Under the pieces are notes generated by a model, which was not told where the DNA came from, did not search any database, and was given only the letters and a program-made list of their open reading frames with translations. Of a DNA stretch of 6,858 bases, positions 1 through 6,403 are shown piece after piece. Numbering within the stretch: position 1 is the stretch's first letter; every line of letters begins with the position of its first letter. Source of the DNA: Bacteroidia bacterium (lineage in GTDB: Bacteria; Bacteroidota; Bacteroidia; Flavobacteriales; Flavobacteriaceae). A program made the position numbers and the translations under genes. The stretch covers positions 1 to 6,858 of the forward strand of contig JAUIJW010000126.1 of NCBI GenBank assembly GCA_030431085.1. Direction: 5' to 3'.

Positions 1-50
1 GGTATTTCGATAAAAATAATTTACCAAAAACTGTTAAAGGGTGTAATTAA
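1..50 (+). CDS. Possible C-terminal tail of an upstream gene (partial, unrecognised)
   Basis: Reading from base 3, the frame gives 15 codons (YFDKNNLPKTVKGCN) and then TAA at 48-50. The composition (Asp, Asn, Lys, Pro, Gly, Thr) is more like a soluble protein end than the Ile/Leu/Lys-rich readings of the other frames, and a 7-bp inverted repeat begins immediately after the stop codon. I do not recognise the protein and the stretch is too short to assign. It could equally be non-coding AT-rich DNA that happens to be open; frame 1 is also open as far as base 147. Sequence to the left of the window would settle it. Confidence 0.22.
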   Translation, partial: YFDKNNLPKTVKGCN

Positions 51-166
51 TGTAATATTATTAAATTGTGTATTACAAAAATTAAAATATTATAAAATGA
101 GGTTCTTAAAAATGAAAATATACCAATTTAAAATCTATGAATTTTGACTTTAATTTTGGTAAATTA
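17..166. repeat. 13-bp perfect inverted repeat, arms 17-29 and 154-166
   Basis: TAATTTACCAAAA at 17-29 is the exact reverse complement of TTTTGGTAAATTA at 154-166, enclosing a 124-bp AT-rich spacer with no supported gene. The right arm overlaps a small local palindrome (TAATTT, loop TGGT, AAATTA at 151-166). A shorter related arm, TACCAA at 121-126, also pairs with TTGGTA at 156-161. In DNA this AT-rich a match can arise by chance, and no target-site duplication or transposase is visible, so I record it as structure without assigning a function. Confidence 0.4.
51..77 (+). repeat. 7-bp inverted repeat directly after a possible stop codon
   Basis: TGTAATA (51-57) pairs perfectly with TATTACA (71-77) around a 13-nt AT-rich loop. 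It begins at the base after the TAA at 48-50, as a 3'-end hairpin of an upstream plus-strand gene would. The arms hold only one G-C pair each and an A-rich stretch, not a T-tract, follows on the plus strand. It is therefore not a convincing intrinsic terminator. Confidence 0.3.
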
Positions 167-213
167 AGAATTTTGGGTCTTCTGTTGCGTGGGAAATAAG
201 TATTGTTTTTGCG

Positions 214-245
214 AAAAAAAAGCTCTCGATAACTCAAGAGCTTTT
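214..245 (-). terminator. Rho-independent terminator of the acyl-CoA dehydrogenase gene
   Basis: Read on the minus strand, bases 245-218 form a 12-bp stem (AAAAGCTCTTGA pairing with TCGAGAGCTTTT, one T-G wobble) closed by a GTTA tetraloop. The 3' arm runs into an eight-T tract (complement of the A-run at 214-221). It starts 12 bases past the stop codon at 258-260, where a terminator for that gene is expected. On the plus strand the hairpin is followed by only four T's, already part of the stem, so termination of rightward transcription would be weaker. Confidence 0.88.
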
Positions 246-257
246 GTGTGATAACAT

Positions 258-1397
258 TTATTTCAAGATGTTTCTTGAAATTACAATTTTTTGAATTTCA
301 GAGGTGCCTTCATAGATTTGAGTGATCTTGGCGTCTCTCATCAATCTTTCGACATGATATTCTTTTACAAAACCATAACCACCATGAATTTGAACAGCTT
401 CTACTGTTACTCTCATTGCCATTTCAGCGGCATATAATTTTGCCATAGCACCAGATAAATCGTAGTTGTTATGTTGGTCTTTATCCCAAGCAGCTTTAAG
501 GCATAGTAATCTCGCTGCTTCAATTTCAGTGGCCATGTCAGCTAATTTAAATGCTATAGCCTGATGTTTACTAATTTCTTTGCCAAAAGATTTTCTTTCT
601 TGAGAGTATTTAAGAGCTAATTCGTAAGCGCCAGAGGCTATGCCTAGGGCTTGAGAAGCAATGCCAATTCTGCCACCGGACAGGGTTTTCATGGCAAATT
701 TGAATCCAAATCCATCATCACCTATCCTATTGCTTTTAGGTACTTTTACATCATTAAACATTAAAGAGTGAGTATCTGAGCCTCTAATACCTAATTTATT
801 TTCTTTGGGACCAACTTCAAAGCCTTCTGTACCTTTTTCGATTATTAGTGCATTGATACCATGATGGCCTTTGTCGATATCTGTTTGAGCAATCACTAAG
901 AAAACATCGGCACTGTTGCCATTAGTGATCCAATTTTTTGTGCCATTAACCAAGTAATGGTCTCCTTGATCTATGGCCGTTGTTTTTTGAGAAGTAGCAT
1001 CACTACCAGCTTCTGGTTCGCTTAAGCAAAATGCTCCAAGTTTTTCACCAGTTGCAATAGGTACCAAGTACTTCTGTTTTTGCTCTTCAGAGCCAAAAGT
1101 CTCTAGGCCCCAACATACCAGGGAATTGTTAACAGACATAACTACAGAAGCAGAGGCATCTACTTTAGAGATTTCTTCCATGGCTAGGACATAAGAAATC
1201 GTATCTAAACCACTGCCACCATATTTTGGATCAACCATCATGCTTAAAAAGCCAAGTTCAGCCATTTTTTTTATTTGTTCTTTTGGGAACTCTTGCTTTT
1301 CATCTCTTTCAATAACACCTGGAAGCAATTCGTTTTGAGCGAAATCTCTTGCAGCATCACGAATCATTATCTGCTCTTCGCTTAATTTAAAGTCCAT
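258..1397 (-). CDS. Acyl-CoA dehydrogenase, short/branched-chain type
   Basis: A complete 379-residue FAD-dependent acyl-CoA dehydrogenase, the usual length for the short-chain, butyryl and isovaleryl group. It introduces the alpha-beta double bond into an acyl-CoA in the cytoplasm and would pass electrons to electron-transfer flavoprotein. The N-terminal helical domain (about 1-115) is followed by the beta domain with the first family signature at 124-136 (CLSEPEAGSDATS). The C-terminal helical domain carries the second signature at 336-355, beginning QIHGGYGF. The YEGT motif places the catalytic glutamate at residue 363, the position used in short- and medium-chain enzymes. The ATG gives the standard MDFKLSEEQ-type N-terminus. 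It is transcribed alone, divergently from anmK, and ends at a strong terminator. Chain length and branching preference cannot be read from the sequence; a role in fatty-acid or branched-chain amino-acid breakdown is inference. Confidence 0.95.
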   Translation of the reverse strand: MDFKLSEEQIMIRDAARDFAQNELLPGVIERDEKQEFPKEQIKKMAELGFLSMMVDPKYGGSGLDTISYVLAMEEISKVDASASVVMSVNNSLVCWGLETFGSEEQKQKYLVPIATGEKLGAFCLSEPEAGSDATSQKTTAIDQGDHYLVNGTKNWITNGNSADVFLVIAQTDIDKGHHGINALIIEKGTEGFEVGPKENKLGIRGSDTHSLMFNDVKVPKSNRIGDDGFGFKFAMKTLSGGRIGIASQALGIASGAYELALKYSQERKSFGKEISKHQAIAFKLADMATEIEAARLLCLKAAWDKDQHNNYDLSGAMAKLYAAEMAMRVTVEAVQIHGGYGFVKEYHVERLMRDAKITQIYEGTSEIQKIVISRNILK

Positions 1398-1468
1398 ATT
1401 TTTTTAATTTTAATTGAGGAGATAAATATACATATTTTATCAAAATCTATTTGTAATTTTACCCAGTT
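1398..1468. promoter_or_regulatory. Divergent intergenic region with presumed promoters of both flanking genes
   Basis: These 71 bp separate two divergent start codons, so promoters for the acyl-CoA dehydrogenase (leftward) and anmK (rightward) should lie here. Compared with the Bacteroidota -7 consensus TAnnTTTG, the best rightward match is TCTATTTG at 1446-1453 (one mismatch) and the best leftward match is TATATTTA (complement of 1423-1430, one mismatch). Neither has a TTG -33 element at the normal distance. With DNA this AT-rich, the individual boxes are weak; the location is the stronger evidence. Confidence 0.4.
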
Positions 1469-2542
1469 ATGAATAATAAATTTTGGTACGTAATTGGATT
1501 GATGAGCGGAACCTCACTTGATGGGGTTGATTTAGTATATGTTAAATTTAATAAAAATAATTATAGTGATTTTGAAATATTAGAAAAAGAATGCTACAAT
1601 TATTCTCAAAAATGGAAAAATATATTAACTGAAGCCTTTTCATTTTCTGGTGAAAATTTGATCAAATTGCATGTGGATTACGGCAATTTTTTAGCAGAAA
1701 AAATTAAAGATTTTATCACTCAAAAAAGCATTAAAAAAATAGACTTATTGGCCTCTCATGGGCATACAATTTTTCATCAGCCAGAGAGTGGTTTTACCTA
1801 TCAAATAGGGTGTGGTGCTACCATGGCAAAACAAACAAAATTAACTACGGTCTGCGATTTTAGAACACAAGATGTGGCTTTTGGAGGTCAAGGAGCTCCT
1901 TTGGTGCCTATTGGAGATGAAACCCTCTTTGCAAATTATGATTTCTGTTTAAATTTAGGGGGGTTCGCCAACGTTTCATACCAAGATGATCATGATTGTA
2001 GGTTAGCATTCGACATTTGCCCCGTTAATATTGTGATGAATTATTATACCCGTAAAATAGGTTTAGATTATGATGATAAGGGGAGTATGGCCGCTAGTGG
2101 CAGTGTAAATAATGATTTGCTAGGTCGTTTAAATACTCTTGATTTTTATAATATAGAAGTTCCAAAGTCTTTAGGTTACGAATTTGTAAAGTCGTCTGTA
2201 TTCCCAATTATCGATACCTATAATCTGCAGCTTGAAGATATTTTGAGAACATTTATCGAGCACGCCAGTATACAAATAGCGAAAAGTTTAAATGCCATCA
2301 ACAAAAGCAAACCGAGTTTACTGGTCACTGGTGGTGGCGCCTATAATGAATTTCTTATCCAAAGAATTGAAAACCTATGTCATGCTAAAATTGTCGTGCC
2401 AAAACCCGAAATAATTGATTACAAAGAAGCATTAATATTTGCCTTACTTGGTCTGCTGCGTTTTGAAGATAAAACCAATTGCTTAGCTAGCGTAACCGGG
2501 GCATTTAAAGATCATTCTAGTGGAGTGGTATACAGGCCATAG
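1469..2542 (+). CDS. anmK: Anhydro-N-acetylmuramic acid kinase
   Basis: A complete 357-residue AnmK. The enzyme opens the 1,6-anhydro ring of anhydro-MurNAc and phosphorylates it with ATP to MurNAc-6-phosphate, a cytoplasmic step in peptidoglycan recycling. The ATPase-fold phosphate-binding motif GLMSGTSLDGVD is at 10-21. SHGHTIFHQP (96-105) and the long conserved stretch DFRTQDVAFGGQGAPLVP (130-147) follow, then LNLGGFANVS (161-170), the presumed catalytic aspartate in FDICPVN (D182), TGGGAYN (287-293) and KEALIFALLG (319-328). The start is supported because the first motif begins at residue 10, as in other family members. The motif around D182 differs from the FDTGPGN form common in proteobacteria, which I take as a lineage variant. 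The gene opens the rightward run, 35 bp before the amino-acid dehydrogenase. No MurQ-like etherase gene is in view. Confidence 0.95.
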   Translation: MNNKFWYVIGLMSGTSLDGVDLVYVKFNKNNYSDFEILEKECYNYSQKWKNILTEAFSFSGENLIKLHVDYGNFLAEKIKDFITQKSIKKIDLLASHGHTIFHQPESGFTYQIGCGATMAKQTKLTTVCDFRTQDVAFGGQGAPLVPIGDETLFANYDFCLNLGGFANVSYQDDHDCRLAFDICPVNIVMNYYTRKIGLDYDDKGSMAASGSVNNDLLGRLNTLDFYNIEVPKSLGYEFVKSSVFPIIDTYNLQLEDILRTFIEHASIQIAKSLNAINKSKPSLLVTGGGAYNEFLIQRIENLCHAKIVVPKPEIIDYKEALIFALLGLLRFEDKTNCLASVTGAFKDHSSGVVYRP

Positions 2543-2577
2543 AACTCAATAAATTTATATAAAACTCAACAAAACTA

Positions 2578-3810
2578 ATGAAAGATTTACTAAAAAAGTA
2601 CGAAAGTAAACCCCCAGAAATTGTATTTCATTGGAGGGATCAGGAAACCGAAGCTGAAGGGTGGACCGTTATAAATTCTTTGCGGGGAGGAGCTGCAGGA
2701 GGGGGAACAAGAATGCGTAAAGGGCTGGATATGAATGAAGTATTGTCCTTAGCTAAAACGATGGAAGTAAAGTTTACAGTTTCTGGACCAGCTATAGGTG
2801 GTGCTAAGTCTGGCATTAATTTTGACCCGAATGATCCTCGAAAAAGGGGGGTGTTAGAGCGTTGGTATAAAGCTGTTACACCCTTGTTAAAATATTATTA
2901 TGGAACTGGAGGTGATTTGAATGTGGATGAAATCCATGATGTTATCCCTTTAACTGAAGAGTCTGGGGTTTGGCACCCTCAGGAAGGTGTTTTTAATGGC
3001 CATTTTAAACCTACGGAAGCGGGTAAGATTAATAGAATAGGACAATTGAGACATGGAGTTATTAAAGTGATCGAAGATTCACAGTATTCTCCCGATTTAA
3101 GCAAAAAATACACCATTGCAGATATGTTAACGGGTTATGGTGTTGCAGAAGCAGTAAAGCATTACTATCAAATTTATGGTGGAGAACTAAAAGGAAAACG
3201 TGCTATTGTTCAAGGCTTTGGTAATGTAGGTTCGGCGGCAGCCTACTATTTAACACAACAGGGTGTTAAGATTGTTGGAATAATTGATCGTGTTGGTGGT
3301 GTGATTAATAATGACGGCTTTGATTTAGAACAAGTGCGTCAAATGTTTTTAAATAAACACGGTAACATGTTAGTTTCAGAAGACTTGATACCTTTTGAAG
3401 AAATGAATCAAAAAGTTTGGGGTTTATCGGCAGAAATTTTTATACCTGCTGCGGCTTCTAGATTGGTTACTAAAGATCAGGTACAGCAAATGATTGATTC
3501 TGGTTTAGAAGTAATTTCACCGGGGGCCAACGTGCCGTTTGCAGATCAAGAGATATTTTTTGGTCCAATTATGGAATACACAGATCAACAGGTTAGTTTA
3601 ATTCCAGATTTTATCTCAAATTGTGGTATTGCCAGGGTCTTTGCCTATTTAATGGAAGCTAAAATAGAATTACCTATGAAAGATGACGCCATTTTTAAGG
3701 ATACATCAAAGGTGATTTATAATGCGTTAAAAAAAGCACACCAACAGCATCCATATAAGACGGATATTTGTAAAACTGCCTTTGAAATTGCTTTACAAGA
3801 GTTGATTTAA
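2578..3810 (+). CDS. Glu/Leu/Phe/Val-family amino-acid dehydrogenase, substrate uncertain
   Basis: A complete 410-residue NAD(P)-dependent amino-acid dehydrogenase that would reversibly deaminate an L-amino acid to its 2-oxo acid and ammonium in the cytoplasm. The N-terminal dimerisation and substrate domain contains GGGTRM (41-46), a lysine at K65 (MEVKF) and the catalytic-lysine motif GGAKSGI (74-80, K77). The aspartate in TGGDLNVDE (D113) matches the catalytic aspartate position. The C-terminal Rossmann domain starts near TGYGV (185-189), with nucleotide loop GFGNVG at 213-218 and D237 at the end of the second strand, suggesting NAD. SPGANVP (314-320) and IPDFISNCG (342-350) close the active site. 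The GGGTRM and IPDFISNCG segments resemble leucine/phenylalanine dehydrogenases more than glutamate dehydrogenases. The segment between D113 and TGYGV is clearly longer than in leucine dehydrogenase. The family is firm; the substrate is not. Confidence 0.9.
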   Translation: MKDLLKKYESKPPEIVFHWRDQETEAEGWTVINSLRGGAAGGGTRMRKGLDMNEVLSLAKTMEVKFTVSGPAIGGAKSGINFDPNDPRKRGVLERWYKAVTPLLKYYYGTGGDLNVDEIHDVIPLTEESGVWHPQEGVFNGHFKPTEAGKINRIGQLRHGVIKVIEDSQYSPDLSKKYTIADMLTGYGVAEAVKHYYQIYGGELKGKRAIVQGFGNVGSAAAYYLTQQGVKIVGIIDRVGGVINNDGFDLEQVRQMFLNKHGNMLVSEDLIPFEEMNQKVWGLSAEIFIPAAASRLVTKDQVQQMIDSGLEVISPGANVPFADQEIFFGPIMEYTDQQVSLIPDFISNCGIARVFAYLMEAKIELPMKDDAIFKDTSKVIYNALKKAHQQHPYKTDICKTAFEIALQELI

Positions 3811-3843
3811 ATTATTATATTTAGGCCCAAATTAAAATAATCA

Positions 3844-5211
3844 ATGGAGTCATTAGTCATCATAGTTTTTGTATTAGGTTATTTAGCCATAACCCTCGAA
3901 CACAATCTTAAAATAGATAAATTAATTCCGGCACTTGCCATGATGGCCATGTGTTGGGCAATTATTGCTTTAGAACATCTCGAGGTGTTTGAGGTTGATG
4001 CCGTAAAACATATGTTAATTCCAACACATCTGGAAGAGATTCTATTGCATCATCTTGGGAAAACGGCAGAAATATTAATATTTTTAATTGGTGCAATGAC
4101 CATTGTTGAAATTATTGATTATTTCAATGGTTTTGTCACCATTAAAGGGTTTGTAAGAACGAAAAGTAAAGTCAGACTCTTATGGATATTCTCTTTTTTA
4201 GCCTTTATTTTATCGGCAATTATTGACAACTTAACAGCAACTATAGTACTGTTAACCATTTTGAGAAAGATTATTAAAAGTAAAGAAGATAGACTTTGGT
4301 TTGCAGGTTTAATCGTTATTGCCGCAAATGCCGGTGGAGCTTGGTCGCCGATTGGTGATGTTACAACAACTATGTTGTGGATAGGTAAAAAGGTAACAAC
4401 AGGTCATTTAATTAAATATTTATTCCTACCATCTTTGGTTTGTATGGTTATTCCATCGTTAATTGCATCAAGAATGAAACCTTTTCAAGGAAATATTGCA
4501 GATGTTGAAGAAGAGGAAGAAGAAAAAGGAAGTAAGTATAGCAGCGTGATGTTATACTTAGGTCTAGGAGCAATTATTTTTGTGCCAATTTTTAAGACAG
4601 TTACCCATCTACCACCTTATGTGGGTATGATGTTAAGTTTGTCTATTGTGGCTATTTTTGCAGAAATTTACTCTAATAGATTAATCACTTTAACAACAGT
4701 ACACGGTAAGGATGAAGGAGATCATTCAGCTGCTCATAGTCCAATTCATAAGTCTTTAGCAGGTATCGAAATGCCAAGTATCCTATTTTTCTTAGGGATT
4801 TTAATGGCGGTGGCCGCCTTAGAGTCTTTAGGAACTTTATTTCACTTTGCGGAAAGTTTAAATGAAACCATACCCATGTTGGGTACAGAGCCAGAAATTG
4901 AGGGTTATGCGGTATCCGATTTGGTGGTGATGATTTTAGGTGTAGGTTCAGCCGTAATTGATAATGTACCTTTAGTAGCCGCTAGTATAGGAATGTTTTC
5001 AGATCCTACGGATAGTCCGTTGTGGCATTTTATTGCTTTTGCGGCTGGAACAGGTGGAAGTATGCTGATTATAGGTTCTGCAGCGGGTGTCGTTGCAATG
5101 GGTATGGAGAAGATTAATTTTTTCTGGTACTTAAAAAAAGTATCTTGGCTTGCGTTTGTTGGATTTTTAGCAGGATCAGCTGCATTTATGGTCTTAAGAA
5201 TGATGTTTTAA
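3844..5211 (+). CDS. nhaD: NhaD-type sodium/proton antiporter
   Basis: A complete 455-residue polytopic inner-membrane protein of the ion-transporter (ArsB/NhaD) superfamily. It would exchange cytoplasmic sodium, and perhaps lithium, for protons. Two repeat-like halves each carry the superfamily's Asp-Asn motif: IDNLTAT at 127-133 with ANAGGAWSPIGDVTT at 161-175, and VIDNVPLVAA at 371-380 with GTGGSMLIIGSAAGV at 402-416. Hydrophobic segments fill most of the rest. Two hydrophilic loops stand out: residues 215-232 with six consecutive glutamates (222-227), and residues 285-305 with four histidines (H287, H294, H298, H302). It starts 33 bp after the dehydrogenase gene and ends 83 bp before exbB, with no terminator visible at either junction. 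NhaD proteins are common in marine and halophilic bacteria. The family call is strong; ion specificity and pH dependence are inferred. Confidence 0.93.
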   Translation: MESLVIIVFVLGYLAITLEHNLKIDKLIPALAMMAMCWAIIALEHLEVFEVDAVKHMLIPTHLEEILLHHLGKTAEILIFLIGAMTIVEIIDYFNGFVTIKGFVRTKSKVRLLWIFSFLAFILSAIIDNLTATIVLLTILRKIIKSKEDRLWFAGLIVIAANAGGAWSPIGDVTTTMLWIGKKVTTGHLIKYLFLPSLVCMVIPSLIASRMKPFQGNIADVEEEEEEKGSKYSSVMLYLGLGAIIFVPIFKTVTHLPPYVGMMLSLSIVAIFAEIYSNRLITLTTVHGKDEGDHSAAHSPIHKSLAGIEMPSILFFLGILMAVAALESLGTLFHFAESLNETIPMLGTEPEIEGYAVSDLVVMILGVGSAVIDNVPLVAASIGMFSDPTDSPLWHFIAFAAGTGGSMLIIGSAAGVVAMGMEKINFFWYLKKVSWLAFVGFLAGSAAFMVLRMMF

Positions 5212-5294
5212 AATTTGGCTAAATTTTCACATTTTTAATGCAATTAAACCAATTTTCATACGTTACAAACTAATTACCCAATAATCAAAAAAAC
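5212..5294 (+). promoter_or_regulatory. Largest gap in the gene run, with repeats; possible internal promoter for exbB-exbD-transducer
   Basis: This 83-bp gap is the widest break among the rightward genes. It contains a perfect inverted repeat (TTTAAT at 5234-5239, loop GCA, ATTAAA at 5243-5248) flanked by two copies of AATTTTCA (5222-5229 and 5251-5258) spaced 29 bp start to start. The hairpin is entirely AT-paired and lacks a following T-run, so it is not a terminator. I find no good TAnnTTTG box. A promoter or operator here is inferred from spacing and repeat symmetry only. Confidence 0.3.
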
Positions 5295-5996
5295 ATGTCT
5301 TTATTATTATTTCAAGATGCAACTCTAGGTGTTGACGCTTCGGAAGAAATAGCATCAGAAGAAAAAACATTATCTATAATTAATTTAATATTAGATGGTG
5401 GTGTTGGTGGTCAAATAATTATTGCCTTATTATTTGTGTTATTGTTGGTGGCGTTGTATATCTATTTTGAGCGCTATTTAGCTATTAACGCGGCATCTAA
5501 AATTGATAAGAACTATATGAATCAAATTAGAGATAATATCCTTAACGGTAATTTAGAAGCTGCTAAAGTATTGTCTCAAACTAATAAATCACCAGTAGCA
5601 CGTTTGATTGAAAAAGGAATTTCCCGAATAGGAAAACCATTAGAAGATATTAATACCGCTATAGAAAATGCCGGTAAGTTAGAAATCTATAAGCTAGAAA
5701 AAAACGTAAGTGTTTTAGCGACTATATCTGGTGCCGCCCCAATGATTGGGTTTTTAGGGACTGTTATAGGGATGATTGTCGCTATACACGAAATTGCTAA
5801 TTCTGGCGGGCAAATAGACATTAAAATGTTATCTGATGGGTTATATACTGCAATGACTACAACAGTGGCGGGTTTAATCGTAGGTATAATAGCTTATATC
5901 TCATACAATCACTTAATTGCAAGAACGAATAAAGTTGTGTATCAAATGGAAGCCAACTCTGTAGAGTTTCTAGACTTGTTAAACGAACCTGCTTAA
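5295..5996 (+). CDS. exbB: ExbB/TolQ/MotA-family proton-channel subunit
   Basis: A complete 233-residue inner-membrane protein. In the ExbB-ExbD complex it forms the pentameric scaffold of a proton channel that energises TonB. A short N-terminal segment (1-36) precedes the first membrane helix (about 38-58). The cytoplasmic domain (about 60-135) follows, then the family's paired helices: about 138-165 containing GAAPMIGFLGTVIGM (146-160), and about 185-207 containing AMTTTVAGLIVGIIAY (186-201). This is the standard three-helix MotA/TolQ/ExbB layout. The ATG is the only reasonable start, since it leaves room for the N-terminus and first helix. exbD begins 9 bp downstream and a TonB-like gene follows, which favours ExbB over TolQ. 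Sequence alone cannot exclude a Tol-like role. Confidence 0.92.
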   Translation: MSLLLFQDATLGVDASEEIASEEKTLSIINLILDGGVGGQIIIALLFVLLLVALYIYFERYLAINAASKIDKNYMNQIRDNILNGNLEAAKVLSQTNKSPVARLIEKGISRIGKPLEDINTAIENAGKLEIYKLEKNVSVLATISGAAPMIGFLGTVIGMIVAIHEIANSGGQIDIKMLSDGLYTAMTTTVAGLIVGIIAYISYNHLIARTNKVVYQMEANSVEFLDLLNEPA

Positions 5997-6005
5997 TCTA
6001 GAATT

Positions 6006-6398
6006 ATGAATTTTAGAGGAAGAAATAAAATAGATCCTAGTTTTAACATGTCGTCAATGACAGATATTGTATTTCTACTACTAATATTTTTCATGTTAAC
6101 ATCTACTTTGGTTACAGTTAATGCCTTAGATATATTGTTGCCAAAAGCACAAGGTAAAACAGAAAACAGCAAATCAACGGCAGTAAGTATTACTAAAAAG
6201 CTAGAGTATTATATTGATAAAACAAAAGTAAATGAAGGTGAAGTTGAGCAATATTTACTTAATACAGTAAAAAATAACAATCAAGCTACCATAGTACTTA
6301 GAGCCGAAGAAGGAGTGCCAATTGAAAAAGCTGTGAAAGTACTTGACATAGCCAATCGCAATAAAATTAAAGTAATCTTGGCGGTAAGACCAAAATAA
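6006..6398 (+). CDS. exbD: ExbD/TolR-family biopolymer transport protein
   Basis: A complete 130-residue single-span protein, typical in length for ExbD/TolR. A short cytoplasmic N-terminus containing NMSSMTD leads to the membrane helix (about 21-38, IVFLLLIFFML onward), and the remaining roughly 90 residues form the small periplasmic domain. The aspartate at D20, at the start of the helix, matches the protonatable residue that makes ExbD/TolR essential for using the proton gradient. The C-terminal half, with ATIVLRAEEGVPIEKAVKVL (94-113), is the usual TolR/ExbD fold ending. Spacing is 9 bp after exbB and 5 bp before the transducer, so the three are very likely translated from one message. 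No Shine-Dalgarno sequence precedes the ATG. Confidence 0.93.
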   Translation: MNFRGRNKIDPSFNMSSMTDIVFLLLIFFMLTSTLVTVNALDILLPKAQGKTENSKSTAVSITKKLEYYIDKTKVNEGEVEQYLLNTVKNNNQATIVLRAEEGVPIEKAVKVLDIANRNKIKVILAVRPK

Positions 6399-6403
6399 TA
6401 TCC

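Noticed and set aside
97..147. Mini-ORF of 16 codons starting at an ATG, within a longer open stretch in frame 1
   Set aside because: The product is a Lys/Phe/Ile-rich string with no motif. In DNA this AT-rich such short frames are expected, and nothing around it suggests translation.
1416..1421. GAGGAG, a Shine-Dalgarno-like sequence on the plus strand
   Set aside because: It is 47 bases ahead of the anmK ATG, far beyond ribosome-binding distance, with no suitable start codon just downstream. Other genes here lack such sites.
2543..2569. Direct repeat AACTCAA at 2543-2549 and 2563-2569 in the anmK-dehydrogenase gap
   Set aside because: Seven bases repeated once in a 35-bp low-complexity spacer is not enough to argue for an operator.
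3816..3823. TATATTTA, a -7 promoter-like box before nhaD, with similar near-matches before the amino-acid dehydrogenase gene
   Set aside because: No TTG element lies at the usual spacing (candidates are 11 or 25 bases away), and one-mismatch boxes are common by chance in such AT-rich gaps.
5234..5248. Hairpin after nhaD considered as a transcription terminator
   Set aside because: The 6-bp stem is all A-T pairs, and C and A bases instead of a T-tract follow it, so it should not stop transcription.
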